The translations under genes were made by a program, and so were the position numbers. This document shows, one piece after another, positions 1 through 8,890 of a DNA stretch of 18,907 bases. The notes under the pieces were generated by a model that worked only from the letters and a program-made list of their open reading frames with translations, did no database searches and was not told where the DNA came from. The stretch comes from Brevundimonas sp. GTDB lineage: Bacteria; Pseudomonadota; Alphaproteobacteria; Caulobacterales; Caulobacteraceae. The stretch is from NCBI RefSeq assembly GCF_003248455.1, contig NZ_QFNM01000050.1:1-18907 (forward strand), read 5' to 3'. Positions within the stretch are counted from its first letter, which is position 1. Every line of letters starts with the position of its first letter.

Positions 1-1
1 A

Positions 2-1413
<1,412 letters not shown>

Positions 1414-1441
1414 GTCCAAGTCCTCCGACGCCGAAACGCAG

Positions 1442-1475
1442 AAGGGCGGGGTCGCAAGACCTCGCCCTTTTCTTT
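1442..1475 (+). terminator. Rho-independent terminator of groEL
   Basis: A 12-bp stem with one G-U pair, arms aagggcggggtc and gacctcgccctt, closes a gcaa tetraloop and is followed by ttttcttt. It lies 28 nt after the groEL stop and before the convergent glycosyltransferase gene, so it ends groEL transcription. It may also work from the other side. Confidence 0.88.
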
Positions 1476-1481
1476 GCACGC

Positions 1482-1502
1482 CATCCCGGCGAAGCGGGGA
1501 TG
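1482..1502. repeat. Short inverted repeat with a GCGAAGC core
   Basis: CATCCC and GGGATG arms surround GGCGAAGCG. Nine of ten positions pair around a gaa loop. It sits between the groEL terminator and the 3' end of the minus-strand glycosyltransferase gene and could protect or end that transcript. It lacks a T tract on the minus strand, so it is not called a terminator. Confidence 0.45.
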
Positions 1503-1512
1503 AGACGGTGTC

Positions 1513-2241
1513 TCAGAACTCCGAGATCGCGCCCGGCGGCCGAGAGCGGGTCTTCAGCCACATGACGCCCAGGAGGTCCGAGACCGACGCCCGCAGGCGG
1601 CCCCAGTTGGTGTATTTCGAGCGGCCGGTCTCGCGGTGGCGATGGTCCACGTTCAGATACTGGTTGCGATAGCCCTCGCGGATCATCAGGGCCGGCAGGT
1701 AGCGGTGGATGTGATCGAAATAGGGCAGGCGCAGGAAGACGTCGCGGCGAAAGGCCTTGAGCCCGCAGCCGGTGTCGTCCGCGTCGTCGCCCAGCAGGCG
1801 GCGGCGGATGCGGTTGGCCCAGATCGAGGCCTGGCGCTTGGCCTGACTGTCCTGGCGCTTGGCGCGGCGGCCGCCGACCAGGCCCACGTCGGCGGGGGCG
1901 GCGAGCAGGGCGTCGACGAGGCGGGGCGCGTCGGCCGGCGGATTCTGGCCGTCGCCGTCCATGGTGACGACGATCGGGGCGCGGGCGGCCAGGACGCCGG
2001 TGCGAACGGCCCGGCTCTGTCCCGCATTGGCCCCGTGCGACAGGACGCGCAGGGTTGGAAGGTCCGTCATCGCGGCCTTCAACTCGGCCAGGGTCGTATC
2101 CTTCGACGCATCGTCCACGAAGATCATCTCGTAGGACCGTCCCGCGAAGGCGGCGGCGATCTCGCGCGCAAGGGGCACGGCGGCGCCCGCCTCGTCATGG
2201 ACGGGAACGACGACGGAGATTTCGGGCGTTTCGACGGTCAT
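1513..2241 (-). CDS. Glycosyltransferase family 2, polyprenyl-phosphate sugar transferase type (DPM1/ArnC-like)
   Basis: This 242-aa protein has the GT-A fold of family 2. The N-terminal strand is ISVVVPVHDEA, followed by FVDDASKDTT (Asp43/44) for nucleotide-sugar binding, a metal-binding DGD at residues 95-97 in MDGDGQNPPAD, and the DTGCGLKAFRRDVF segment common in dolichyl-phosphate mannose synthase relatives. The family moves a sugar from a nucleotide donor to a polyprenyl phosphate at the cytoplasmic face of the membrane. No C-terminal membrane helices are visible, so it would be the soluble or peripheral type. The ATG start at 2241 is preceded by tggag at a good distance. The divergent neighbour is an ArnT/PMT-like transferase that uses such lipid-linked sugars, which supports a joint role in envelope glycosylation. 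Sugar and acceptor cannot be read from the sequence. Confidence 0.87.
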   Translation of the reverse strand: MTVETPEISVVVPVHDEAGAAVPLAREIAAAFAGRSYEMIFVDDASKDTTLAELKAAMTDLPTLRVLSHGANAGQSRAVRTGVLAARAPIVVTMDGDGQNPPADAPRLVDALLAAPADVGLVGGRRAKRQDSQAKRQASIWANRIRRRLLGDDADDTGCGLKAFRRDVFLRLPYFDHIHRYLPALMIREGYRNQYLNVDHRHRETGRSKYTNWGRLRASVSDLLGVMWLKTRSRPPGAISEF

Positions 2242-2317
2242 CGCCGCTCCATAGACGAGATCGAACGCTTAGGGGAGACGGCTGACGGCGGCGCGGTCGC
2301 CGTGTAAAGAGTCTTGA
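2242..2317. promoter_or_regulatory. Divergent promoter region between the two glycosyltransferase genes
   Basis: These 76 nt separate the start codons of the minus-strand GT2 gene and the plus-strand ArnT-like gene, so promoters for both probably lie here. A ggag ribosome-binding site sits just before the GT2 start on the minus strand. No convincing -35/-10 pair was recognised, and the ArnT-like gene has only a weak aaagag upstream. Confidence 0.4.
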
Positions 2318-4003
2318 ATGAAGACTTTTGATCTGGATAGCCGCATCGCCGGCTGGCGCGGCCCGGTTCTCGCGGCCCTGCTGACGCTGATCGCCGGCCT
2401 GCCCGGGCTGTTGCTGCTGCCGCCGCTGGACCGCGACGAGAGCCGCTTCGCACAGGCGACGTCCCAGATGCTGGAAAGCGGCGACTATGTCGACATCCGC
2501 TATCAGGACGAGCCGCGCTGGAAGAAGCCTGTCGGCATCTATTGGATGCAGGCGGCGGCCGTGGCCCTGACCTCGGATGTCGAGGATCGCGAGATCGCGC
2601 CCTATCGCATCCCCTCCCTGCTGGGGGCCATGCTGGCGGCCTGGGCCGTGGCCTGGGCCGGGGCGGCCCTGCTGGGAAGCCGCGTCGGCTTCTTCGGCGG
2701 GGCGATCATGGGGGCGACCTTCCTCCTGTCCACCGAGGCGGGCATCGCCAAGACCGACGCCATGCTGTGCGGGGCGACGACCCTGGCCATGGCGGCGCTG
2801 GCGCGCATCTATATGGCGACGCGGGCGGGCGAGAGGCCCGAACGCCTGCACAAATTTCTGTTCTGGGCGGGCCTGGGCCTGTCGATCCTGATCAAGGGGC
2901 CGATCGGTTTCCTGATCGTGGCCCTGACCGTCGTCGCCCTGTCGATCTGGGATCGGAACGTCAGATGGCTGTATCGCCTCGGCTGGGGCTGGGGCCTGCC
3001 GCTGGTCGCCCTGATGGTCGGCCCGTGGGCCATAGCCATCACCATCGCGACCGACGGAGGCTTCTGGCGCGAGGCCATCGGCGGCGACCTGGCGCCCAAG
3101 ATCGCCGGCGCCCACGAAAGCCATTCGGGGTTCCCGGGCATGTATGTGCTGCTGGCGCCGCTGCTGTTCTTTCCCTCGACCCTGCTGTTGCCCGCCGCCG
3201 TCTCGACCGGCTGGAGCCGGCGGGCCGAGCCGGCGATACGTTTCCTGGTCTGCTGGTTGGTTCCCGGCTGGCTGATGTTCGAACTGGCCCCCACCAAGCT
3301 GTGGCACTACACCCTGCCGACGTTCGGGGCGCTGGCCCTGCTGGCCGCCGCCGCCCTGGCCCGGCCGATCGGCAAGGCGTCGCGCATCTCCGGGGCCGTG
3401 CTGGCGGTGTTCGCCGCGGTGCTGGTGATCGGCGTGACCATCTATGGATTGACGGCCTATGGCACCTCGACGGCCCAGACCTGGGCGGCGTTGACGGTGG
3501 TCATGACGCTGGCGACCGGGGCGGGGGGCGCCTTCCTGCTGCTGAACCGCGCCCCGGTCGCGGCGCTGGTCGCCTCGCTGGCTTTCGGGATCACGGCCCA
3601 TGCGGCCCTGGCGGGGACCATCCGGCAGCTGCGTCCCCTGGCCGTCGCGCCCCAGTTGGAAAGGACGCTGGAGGCCGCCGACCTGCACCCGCGCCAGGGC
3701 CGCACGCCGGGCCCGGTGGCCATCACCGGCTATCATGAGCCTAGCTTCGTCTTCCTGACCGGGCGCGAAACCGAATTGACGGACGCCCAAGGCGCCGCCG
3801 AGGCCCTGGCCGACGGGCGGCCCGCCATCGTAGAGGCGCGCGACGCCGACGCCTTCCGCGCCGCCGCCGCCCGCCTGGGGGTGTCCGGCCGGGCGGTCGG
3901 GGTGGTCGACGGCTACAACTATTCCGCCGGCGACGAGGTCAGCCTGACGGTCTATGCGCCGCCGCCCAGAAACGGGACCGCAAACGTGGACGGGGCGTCC
4001 TGA
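2318..4003 (+). CDS. ArnT/PMT-family membrane glycosyltransferase (lipid-linked sugar donor)
   Basis: This 561-aa polytopic inner-membrane protein belongs to the ArnT/protein mannosyltransferase fold (GT39/GT83). The first helix (residues about 17-36) leads into LPPLDRDESRFAQA, where Asp38/Asp40-Glu41 match the conserved acidic motif of the first periplasmic loop. RWKKPVGIYWMQ (residues 68-79) matches the KPPLxYW-type motif. About a dozen hydrophobic segments follow up to residue about 430. A soluble, probably periplasmic, C-terminal domain comes last. The family transfers a sugar from a polyprenyl phosphate to lipid A or to protein. The divergent GT2 gene could make the donor. The stop overlaps the next start (tgatg), suggesting translational coupling with the lyase gene. 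Substrate unknown; the family call is strong, and calling it arnT itself would be too specific. Confidence 0.87.
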   Translation: MKTFDLDSRIAGWRGPVLAALLTLIAGLPGLLLLPPLDRDESRFAQATSQMLESGDYVDIRYQDEPRWKKPVGIYWMQAAAVALTSDVEDREIAPYRIPSLLGAMLAAWAVAWAGAALLGSRVGFFGGAIMGATFLLSTEAGIAKTDAMLCGATTLAMAALARIYMATRAGERPERLHKFLFWAGLGLSILIKGPIGFLIVALTVVALSIWDRNVRWLYRLGWGWGLPLVALMVGPWAIAITIATDGGFWREAIGGDLAPKIAGAHESHSGFPGMYVLLAPLLFFPSTLLLPAAVSTGWSRRAEPAIRFLVCWLVPGWLMFELAPTKLWHYTLPTFGALALLAAAALARPIGKASRISGAVLAVFAAVLVIGVTIYGLTAYGTSTAQTWAALTVVMTLATGAGGAFLLLNRAPVAALVASLAFGITAHAALAGTIRQLRPLAVAPQLERTLEAADLHPRQGRTPGPVAITGYHEPSFVFLTGRETELTDAQGAAEALADGRPAIVEARDADAFRAAAARLGVSGRAVGVVDGYNYSAGDEVSLTVYAPPPRNGTANVDGAS

Positions 4004-4917
4004 TGGGCCGGTTCATCCAGGTGGTCGAGGTCGGACCGCGCGATGGTCTGCAGAACGAAAAGACCGTGCTGGACCCCGCCGTCCGCGCCGACCTGGTGCG
4101 GCGGCTGGAGGCGGCGGGCGCCAAACGCATCGAGGCCGTCTCTTTCGTCCACCCCCGATACGTGCCGCAGATGGCCGGGGCCGAAGACGTCATGGCCGCC
4201 CTGCCGCATCGGCCGGGGCGCAGCCGCATCGGCCTGGTCCTGAACGGAAAGGGTTATGACCGGGCGCTGGCGGCCGGCGTGGACGAGGTCAATGTCTCGG
4301 TTTCCGTCACGAACGGCTTCGGGCTGAAGAACCAGGGGCTGGCGGTCAAGGATCAGCTGGCCATGCTGGGCGGCATCGTCGCGCGGCGGGACGATGCTGA
4401 GGCGATCGAGGGCGCGCCCTCGCTGTCGGCCATGATCTCCTGCGTCTGGGGCTGTCCGTTCGACGGCGAGGTCTCGGCGGATCAGGTCGCCGACATGGTC
4501 GGCGCGATCGCGCAGATGGGCGTCCACGAGATCGGCCTGGCGGACACCATCGGCGCCGGCGATCCCTGGGCGGTGACGACGAAGGTCGAGGCGGCGCGAG
4601 CCGCAGCGCCGAATGCGACCCTGCGCCTGCATTTCCACGACACCCGCAACACCGGCCTGGCCAACGCCTATGCGGCGATCGAGGCGGGGATCGACGTGCT
4701 GGACGCCTCGGTCGGCGGTATCGGCGGCTGTCCGTTCGCGCCGGGCGCCACCGGAAACATCGCCACCGAGGACCTGGTCTATATGCTGGAGCGGGGCGGA
4801 TATTCGACCGGCTACGACCTGGACGCGCTGATCGGGACGGCGCGCTGGATCGGCCAGGCCATCGACCGGCCGGCGCCATCGGCGCTCAGCCGCGCGGGCG
4901 GCTTCCCCAGGCGCTGA
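4003..4917 (+). CDS. mvaB: Hydroxymethylglutaryl-CoA lyase
   Basis: This 304-aa TIM-barrel enzyme of the HMG-CoA lyase/isopropylmalate synthase family cleaves HMG-CoA to acetoacetate and acetyl-CoA in leucine or ketone-body breakdown. Visible family residues are VGPRDGLQNE (Arg13, Asp14, Gln17), Glu44 in IEAVSFVHP, the metal ligands His210 and His212 in LHFHDTRNTGLANA, and the signature cysteine Cys243 in GGIGGCPFAPGATGN. Its length is normal for the bacterial form. The ATG shares one base with the stop of the upstream ArnT-like gene, so it is probably translated from the same message, although no functional link between the two is obvious. The other leucine-catabolism genes are not in the window. 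Confidence 0.92.
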   Translation: MGRFIQVVEVGPRDGLQNEKTVLDPAVRADLVRRLEAAGAKRIEAVSFVHPRYVPQMAGAEDVMAALPHRPGRSRIGLVLNGKGYDRALAAGVDEVNVSVSVTNGFGLKNQGLAVKDQLAMLGGIVARRDDAEAIEGAPSLSAMISCVWGCPFDGEVSADQVADMVGAIAQMGVHEIGLADTIGAGDPWAVTTKVEAARAAAPNATLRLHFHDTRNTGLANAYAAIEAGIDVLDASVGGIGGCPFAPGATGNIATEDLVYMLERGGYSTGYDLDALIGTARWIGQAIDRPAPSALSRAGGFPRR

Positions 4918-5020
4918 CGCCCCGCTCGCAGACGCGCCCCTGTGGCGGCGTGTCGCAAACGGCGCTATTCATGATGAAGGAACGACGCGGCCCCGGGGCG
5001 GCCGGCGCAAAGGACCGACC

Positions 5021-5446
5021 ATGTTGATCGCCATTCCGCTGCTGCTGATACCGGCGGTCCTCTACAATATCGTGGTGCTGTTCGGCGGATCGGGCGACGG
5101 CGGCGTGACCCAGGCGGACGTTTTGCTGCGCGATCCCCTGTTCGCCGTCACCATGACCTCGGGCGCGCAGTGGACCATCGGTTCGGGCGACCTGATCCTG
5201 TTCCTGGGCCTGATCCTGCTGTTCTTCGAACTGCTGAAATCGACCTCCAGCCAGCGGGTGGCCATCGTCAATCACGCCCTGTCGATGATCCTGTTCATCG
5301 GCGTGCTGATCGAGTTCCTTCTGCTGCCCGGCTTCGCGACCTCGACCTTCTTCCTGATCGTGACCATGATCCTGCTGGACGTGCTGGCGGGCTTCATCGT
5401 CACCATCGTTTCCTCGCGCAAGGACTTGGATTTCGGCGGGGCGTGA
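5021..5446 (+). CDS. Small membrane protein of unknown function
   Basis: This 141-aa protein has an N-terminal hydrophobic segment (MLIAIPLLLIPAVLYNIVVLF). A polar stretch with Asp and Thr follows, then three strongly hydrophobic segments at residues about 54-70, 85-104 and 105-128. It ends in a short charged tail (SSRKDLDFGGA). This gives about four membrane spans with no catalytic motif. An aaggac ribosome-binding site lies just before the ATG. Codon use and GC bias at third positions look like those of real neighbouring genes. It resembles conserved membrane proteins of Alphaproteobacteria with no known job. It follows the HMG-CoA lyase by 103 nt, so it is likely transcribed separately or as a loose operon member. 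Confidence 0.8.
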   Translation: MLIAIPLLLIPAVLYNIVVLFGGSGDGGVTQADVLLRDPLFAVTMTSGAQWTIGSGDLILFLGLILLFFELLKSTSSQRVAIVNHALSMILFIGVLIEFLLLPGFATSTFFLIVTMILLDVLAGFIVTIVSSRKDLDFGGA

Positions 5447-5521
5447 GCGCCTGAAAACCGGCCCAAGGGGTCGATGGAACCCTAAAAGCACCGGCTTCAA
5501 GCAGCGCGAGGCGCGGCGGGC

Positions 5522-5599
5522 CTACGAAAAAGCCGTGAAGATCAGGGCGACGACGGCGACGTCGAACATCTTGGCGGCGAGGCTCAGGGCGGCGGGCAT
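5522..5599 (-). CDS. Possible 25-aa hydrophobic peptide
   Basis: In the 209-nt space between the small membrane protein (ends 5446) and the 118-aa protein (ends 5655), the minus strand holds a short frame. It starts MPAALSLAAKMFDVAVVALI and ends in TAFS, then tag. It reads like one membrane helix with a single Lys and a single Asp. It would lie downstream of the phaR unit on the same strand. The ribosome-binding site is weak (cggacc). Nothing else is apparent in this gap. Chance cannot be excluded at this length. Confidence 0.28.
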   Translation of the reverse strand: MPAALSLAAKMFDVAVVALIFTAFS

Positions 5600-5655
5600 G
5601 GGCGGGTCCGTATCGAGGCGTCAGGCCCCCGGTCCAGCAAACCCCGTGCCGCCCC

Positions 5656-6012
5656 TCAGATGTCGGTCTTGGCCGTCTTGCCTGCGGCCGGGCGGCGTTC
5701 GGCCGCGCCGGAGTATTCGGCTCCCAGATAGGCGGAGCGGGCCGCGTCCAGCACGGGCGGGCCGCCGCGCAGGCCGCGCTTGTGGCCGCCCTGACCCATC
5801 TGCTGGGCGACGAAGGCGGCCGCTCCTGGTTCGGCGGCCGGTTGCACGGCAGCTCTTGCCGGGCGGGTCTGAGCCTCGGCTTCCGTCTCGGGCGCGTCCA
5901 GGGCGACCAGCTCGCGCGACGGCGGGCGGGCGCGGCGCTCGCGCTCGCGGCGTTCGCCCTCGCGCCGGTCGATGCGTTCGGGTCCGCCGATGGGCGCGAT
6001 AGGGTCGGTCAT
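5656..6012 (-). CDS. Hypothetical 118-aa charged protein downstream of phaR
   Basis: No known family was recognised. The N-terminal third is rich in Arg and Glu (RIDRREGERRERERRARPPS), followed by an Ala/Pro-rich linker and a C-terminal part with FVAQQMGQGG and LDAARSAYLGAEYSGA. It is probably partly disordered and cytoplasmic; no signal peptide or membrane segment is seen. The ATG overlaps the phaR stop (atga, 6009-6012), so the two are translationally coupled and probably work in the same setting, perhaps at polyhydroxyalkanoate granules. That last point is inference from position only. Confidence 0.7.
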   Translation of the reverse strand: MTDPIAPIGGPERIDRREGERRERERRARPPSRELVALDAPETEAEAQTRPARAAVQPAAEPGAAAFVAQQMGQGGHKRGLRGGPPVLDAARSAYLGAEYSGAAERRPAAGKTAKTDI

Positions 6013-6586
6013 TCGGGTTTGGCCCCCGCCAGCCTGTCGATCTGGCGGCGCATCTCGTCCATCTGACGACGCATTTCGTCCAGGGCGTCGGGCGCATGTC
6101 CCGCAGGTTCGGGCGGCGTCGCCGGTCCGACCTTGCTTTCGGCAGGTTCAGCCCGCGCATAGCCGAAGCCGGGGAACATCTGCATGGCGCGTTCGAACAT
6201 GGCGATGTTGGCGCGCGCGGCGTCCTCCATCAGCGTCGCGCCGGCGGCCGTTCCGAAGGCGCGGCTCATCTGGCTGGCAAACTGTTCCTGCTGGCGGCCG
6301 AAATTGGCCAGGGACATCTCCAGATAGGAAGGCAGAACCCCCTGCATCTGGCCGCCGTAGAAGCCGATCAGCTGGCGCAGGAACTGGACCGGCAGCAGGG
6401 CCTCGCCCCGGCTTTCCTCCTCGAAGATGATCTGGGTCAGGATCTGGCGGGTCAGGTCGTCGTTGGTCTTTCCAGCGTCACATAGGCGCTGGTCCGCGTA
6501 TTGTAGAGGCGCCGGTTCGCATACTTCTTGATGACGACCGCATCGGCCTCGCTCTTGTTTCCGCCCTTGTTTTTTTCGTCAGCCAC
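6009..6586 (-). pseudogene. phaR: Polyhydroxyalkanoate synthesis repressor PhaR, frame broken by an internal deletion
   Basis: PhaR is a cytoplasmic DNA-binding regulator that binds PHA granules and represses phasin and PHA genes. From a GTG at 6586 the minus strand encodes MADEKNKGGNKSEADAVVIK and then KYANRRLYNTRTSAYVTLE, the N-terminal DNA-binding motif of the family. The frame then runs into a stop at 6452. From about 6470 another frame gives KTNDDLTRQILTQIIFEEES and then RGEALLPVQFLRQLIGFYGG, and continues to 6009, with a C-terminal heptad-like MRRQMDEMRRQIDRL. The missing segment normally reads about xLxxMVRxGxxFVVYDA, roughly 17 residues. That implies a deletion of about 52 nt, with an 'aa' shared at the junction. 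The rest is intact, so an assembly error is possible. Confidence 0.9.
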
Positions 6587-6620
6587 GCTTGTTCTCGCGA
6601 TGTTGCAACGCATCACTATC

Positions 6621-6650
6621 CCCCCTTGCGCGGCGAAGCGCCAGAGGGGG
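6621..6650. repeat. Inverted repeat between hlyIII and phaR
   Basis: CCCCCTT and AGAGGGGG outer arms enclose a GCGC/GCGC inner stem with a ggcgaa loop and a two-base bulge. It lies just after the stop of the hemolysin III gene and before phaR on the same strand. It could be a transcription attenuator or mRNA-stabilising hairpin. There is no T tract. Its core GGCGAAGCG is the same as in the repeat at 1482-1502. Confidence 0.5.
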
Positions 6651-6679
6651 CGACGATCCGCCGTGGGCGCCGCCGCCGT

Positions 6680-7393
6680 TCAGTGGGTCAGGGCGGGCGC
6701 CAGGACCACGCCCACCAGCACGGCGGTCCAGTGGACGGTCGCGCCGGTGACGACGAACCCATGCCAGATCGCTCGGCGGAATCGGATCTTGGGGCTGATG
6801 AAGACGAAGACCCCGGCGGTGTAGATCAGCCCGCCGATCACCAGCAGGGCCAGGGCGACGGGATGCACCGTCTCGACCATCGGCTTCAGGGCCGCGACCG
6901 CCAGCCAGCCGAACACGACATAGACCCCGCTCCAGAACCGATCGGAGATGCGCGGCGCGAACAGCTTCACTCCAGCGCCCGCGAAGGCCAGGGTCCAGAT
7001 CAGGGTGGTGAAGCCCACGGCCCACAGGCCCTCGAACCGCTGGGTCGTGAAGGGGGTGTAGCTGCCGGCGATCATCAGGAAGATGGCCGCTTCGTCCAGC
7101 CGCCGCAGCACCGGCCGCGCCGCGCAGGGATTGGTCCAGTTGTAGATGGTCGAGGCCGTCAGCATCCCCACCAGGCACAGGGCGTAGATGGCGGTCGCCA
7201 GGACGCCGCCGATGCCGGTGTAGACGCCCGCCAGTCCCGCCAGGATGATGCCGCCGACCGCCGCCAGCATCAGGCCCACGACATGGACCCACAGGTCCGC
7301 CAGCTTCTCGGCCCGGGTCGGATAATGGTCGATCATGTCCAGTTCGTCCGGGGTGCAGACGTGGGTGATCAGACGTTTCAACGTGCGCAGCAT
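6680..7393 (-). CDS. Hemolysin III family (PAQR-type) integral membrane protein
   Basis: This protein has about 237 aa and seven hydrophobic segments, as expected for the HlyIII/PAQR family. Typical features are the N-terminal ADLWVHVVGL with the conserved His, SxxYNW near the end of helix 3 (TASTIYNW), RRLDEAAIFLMIAGSYTPF with the conserved Asp and Ser-Tyr-Thr-Pro, and a C-terminal WHGFVVTGATVHW with two His. Conserved His, Asp and Ser form a metal site in PAQR hydrolases. Despite the family name, real cytolytic activity is not established for most members. The start is taken at the ATG at 7393; a TTG two codons upstream is possible. It is followed by phaR on the same strand after 93 nt. Confidence 0.88.
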   Translation of the reverse strand: MLRTLKRLITHVCTPDELDMIDHYPTRAEKLADLWVHVVGLMLAAVGGIILAGLAGVYTGIGGVLATAIYALCLVGMLTASTIYNWTNPCAARPVLRRLDEAAIFLMIAGSYTPFTTQRFEGLWAVGFTTLIWTLAFAGAGVKLFAPRISDRFWSGVYVVFGWLAVAALKPMVETVHPVALALLVIGGLIYTAGVFVFISPKIRFRRAIWHGFVVTGATVHWTAVLVGVVLAPALTH

Positions 7394-7551
7394 GGCCAAT
7401 CCAATTCCAGACCGCCCTTATCGTTCCGCCACAATGCGCCGACAGGGTGACGAATGGCTGAATCCGACCGGGCGCATGTCGTCGCAGGTGACGGAGGCCT
7501 CGCGATGCGGCAGAACGGCCAAGCATCTTTATTCCGCATAGAGTGAAATCC

Positions 7552-8727
<1,176 letters not shown>

Positions 8728-8737
8728 TGTTCTGAGC

Positions 8738-8758
8738 CCTTCTCCCGTTGGGATAAGG
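8738..8758 (+). terminator. Hairpin after phaA, possible terminator and island edge
   Basis: Arms ccttctccc and gggataagg pair at eight of nine positions around a three-base loop, 11 nt after the phaA stop. The single mismatch and the lack of a T tract make it imperfect. The sequence changes from GC-rich to AT-rich immediately after it, so the integration point may lie in or next to this hairpin. Confidence 0.45.
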
Positions 8759-8760
8759 CC

Positions 8761-8780
8761 ATATCTCTAAATATCTAGAA
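8761..8780 (+). repeat. Tandem 10-nt AT-rich repeat at the left island edge
   Basis: Two adjacent copies, atatctctaa and atatctagaa, match at eight of ten positions. They lie between the phaA hairpin and the integrase promoter, where recombinase arm-binding or directionality-factor sites often occur. The function is inferred from position only. Confidence 0.25.
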
Positions 8781-8804
8781 TCACACAGTATTTTTTGCTA
8801 TAAT
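8776..8804 (+). promoter_or_regulatory. Putative sigma70 promoter of the integrase gene
   Basis: A perfect TATAAT at 8799-8804 is preceded at 17 nt by a poor -35 (tagaat). It sits in a short AT-rich stretch unlike the surrounding DNA, 86 nt before the integrase start. The -35 is weak, so regulated or extended -10 use (tgctataat) is plausible. Confidence 0.5.
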
Positions 8805-8890
8805 GTTGCTACACGTTGTATGCACGTCACGGCAGATCAATGACTTAGCGCCGCGATGTGCACGAAATCTGCACGACGATCGAGGCTGTC

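Noticed and set aside
2542..3738. 398-aa plus-strand frame inside the ArnT-like gene
   Set aside because: It is a shifted frame of the real gene, Gly/Arg/Pro-rich, with no domain.
2195..3790. 531-aa minus-strand open frame opposite the ArnT-like gene
   Set aside because: It is Gln/Arg/Gly-rich low-complexity translation typical of the antisense of a GC-rich gene. The plus-strand frame has clear family motifs and membrane segments.
5535..6002. 155-aa plus-strand frame opposite the 118-aa protein
   Set aside because: It is Arg/Pro-rich antisense translation. The minus frame is tied to phaR by an atga overlap and has a plausible start.
8728..8890. tRNA gene as integration target
   Set aside because: No cloverleaf or T-loop sequence could be found near the integrase; the only structure is the short hairpin behind phaA.
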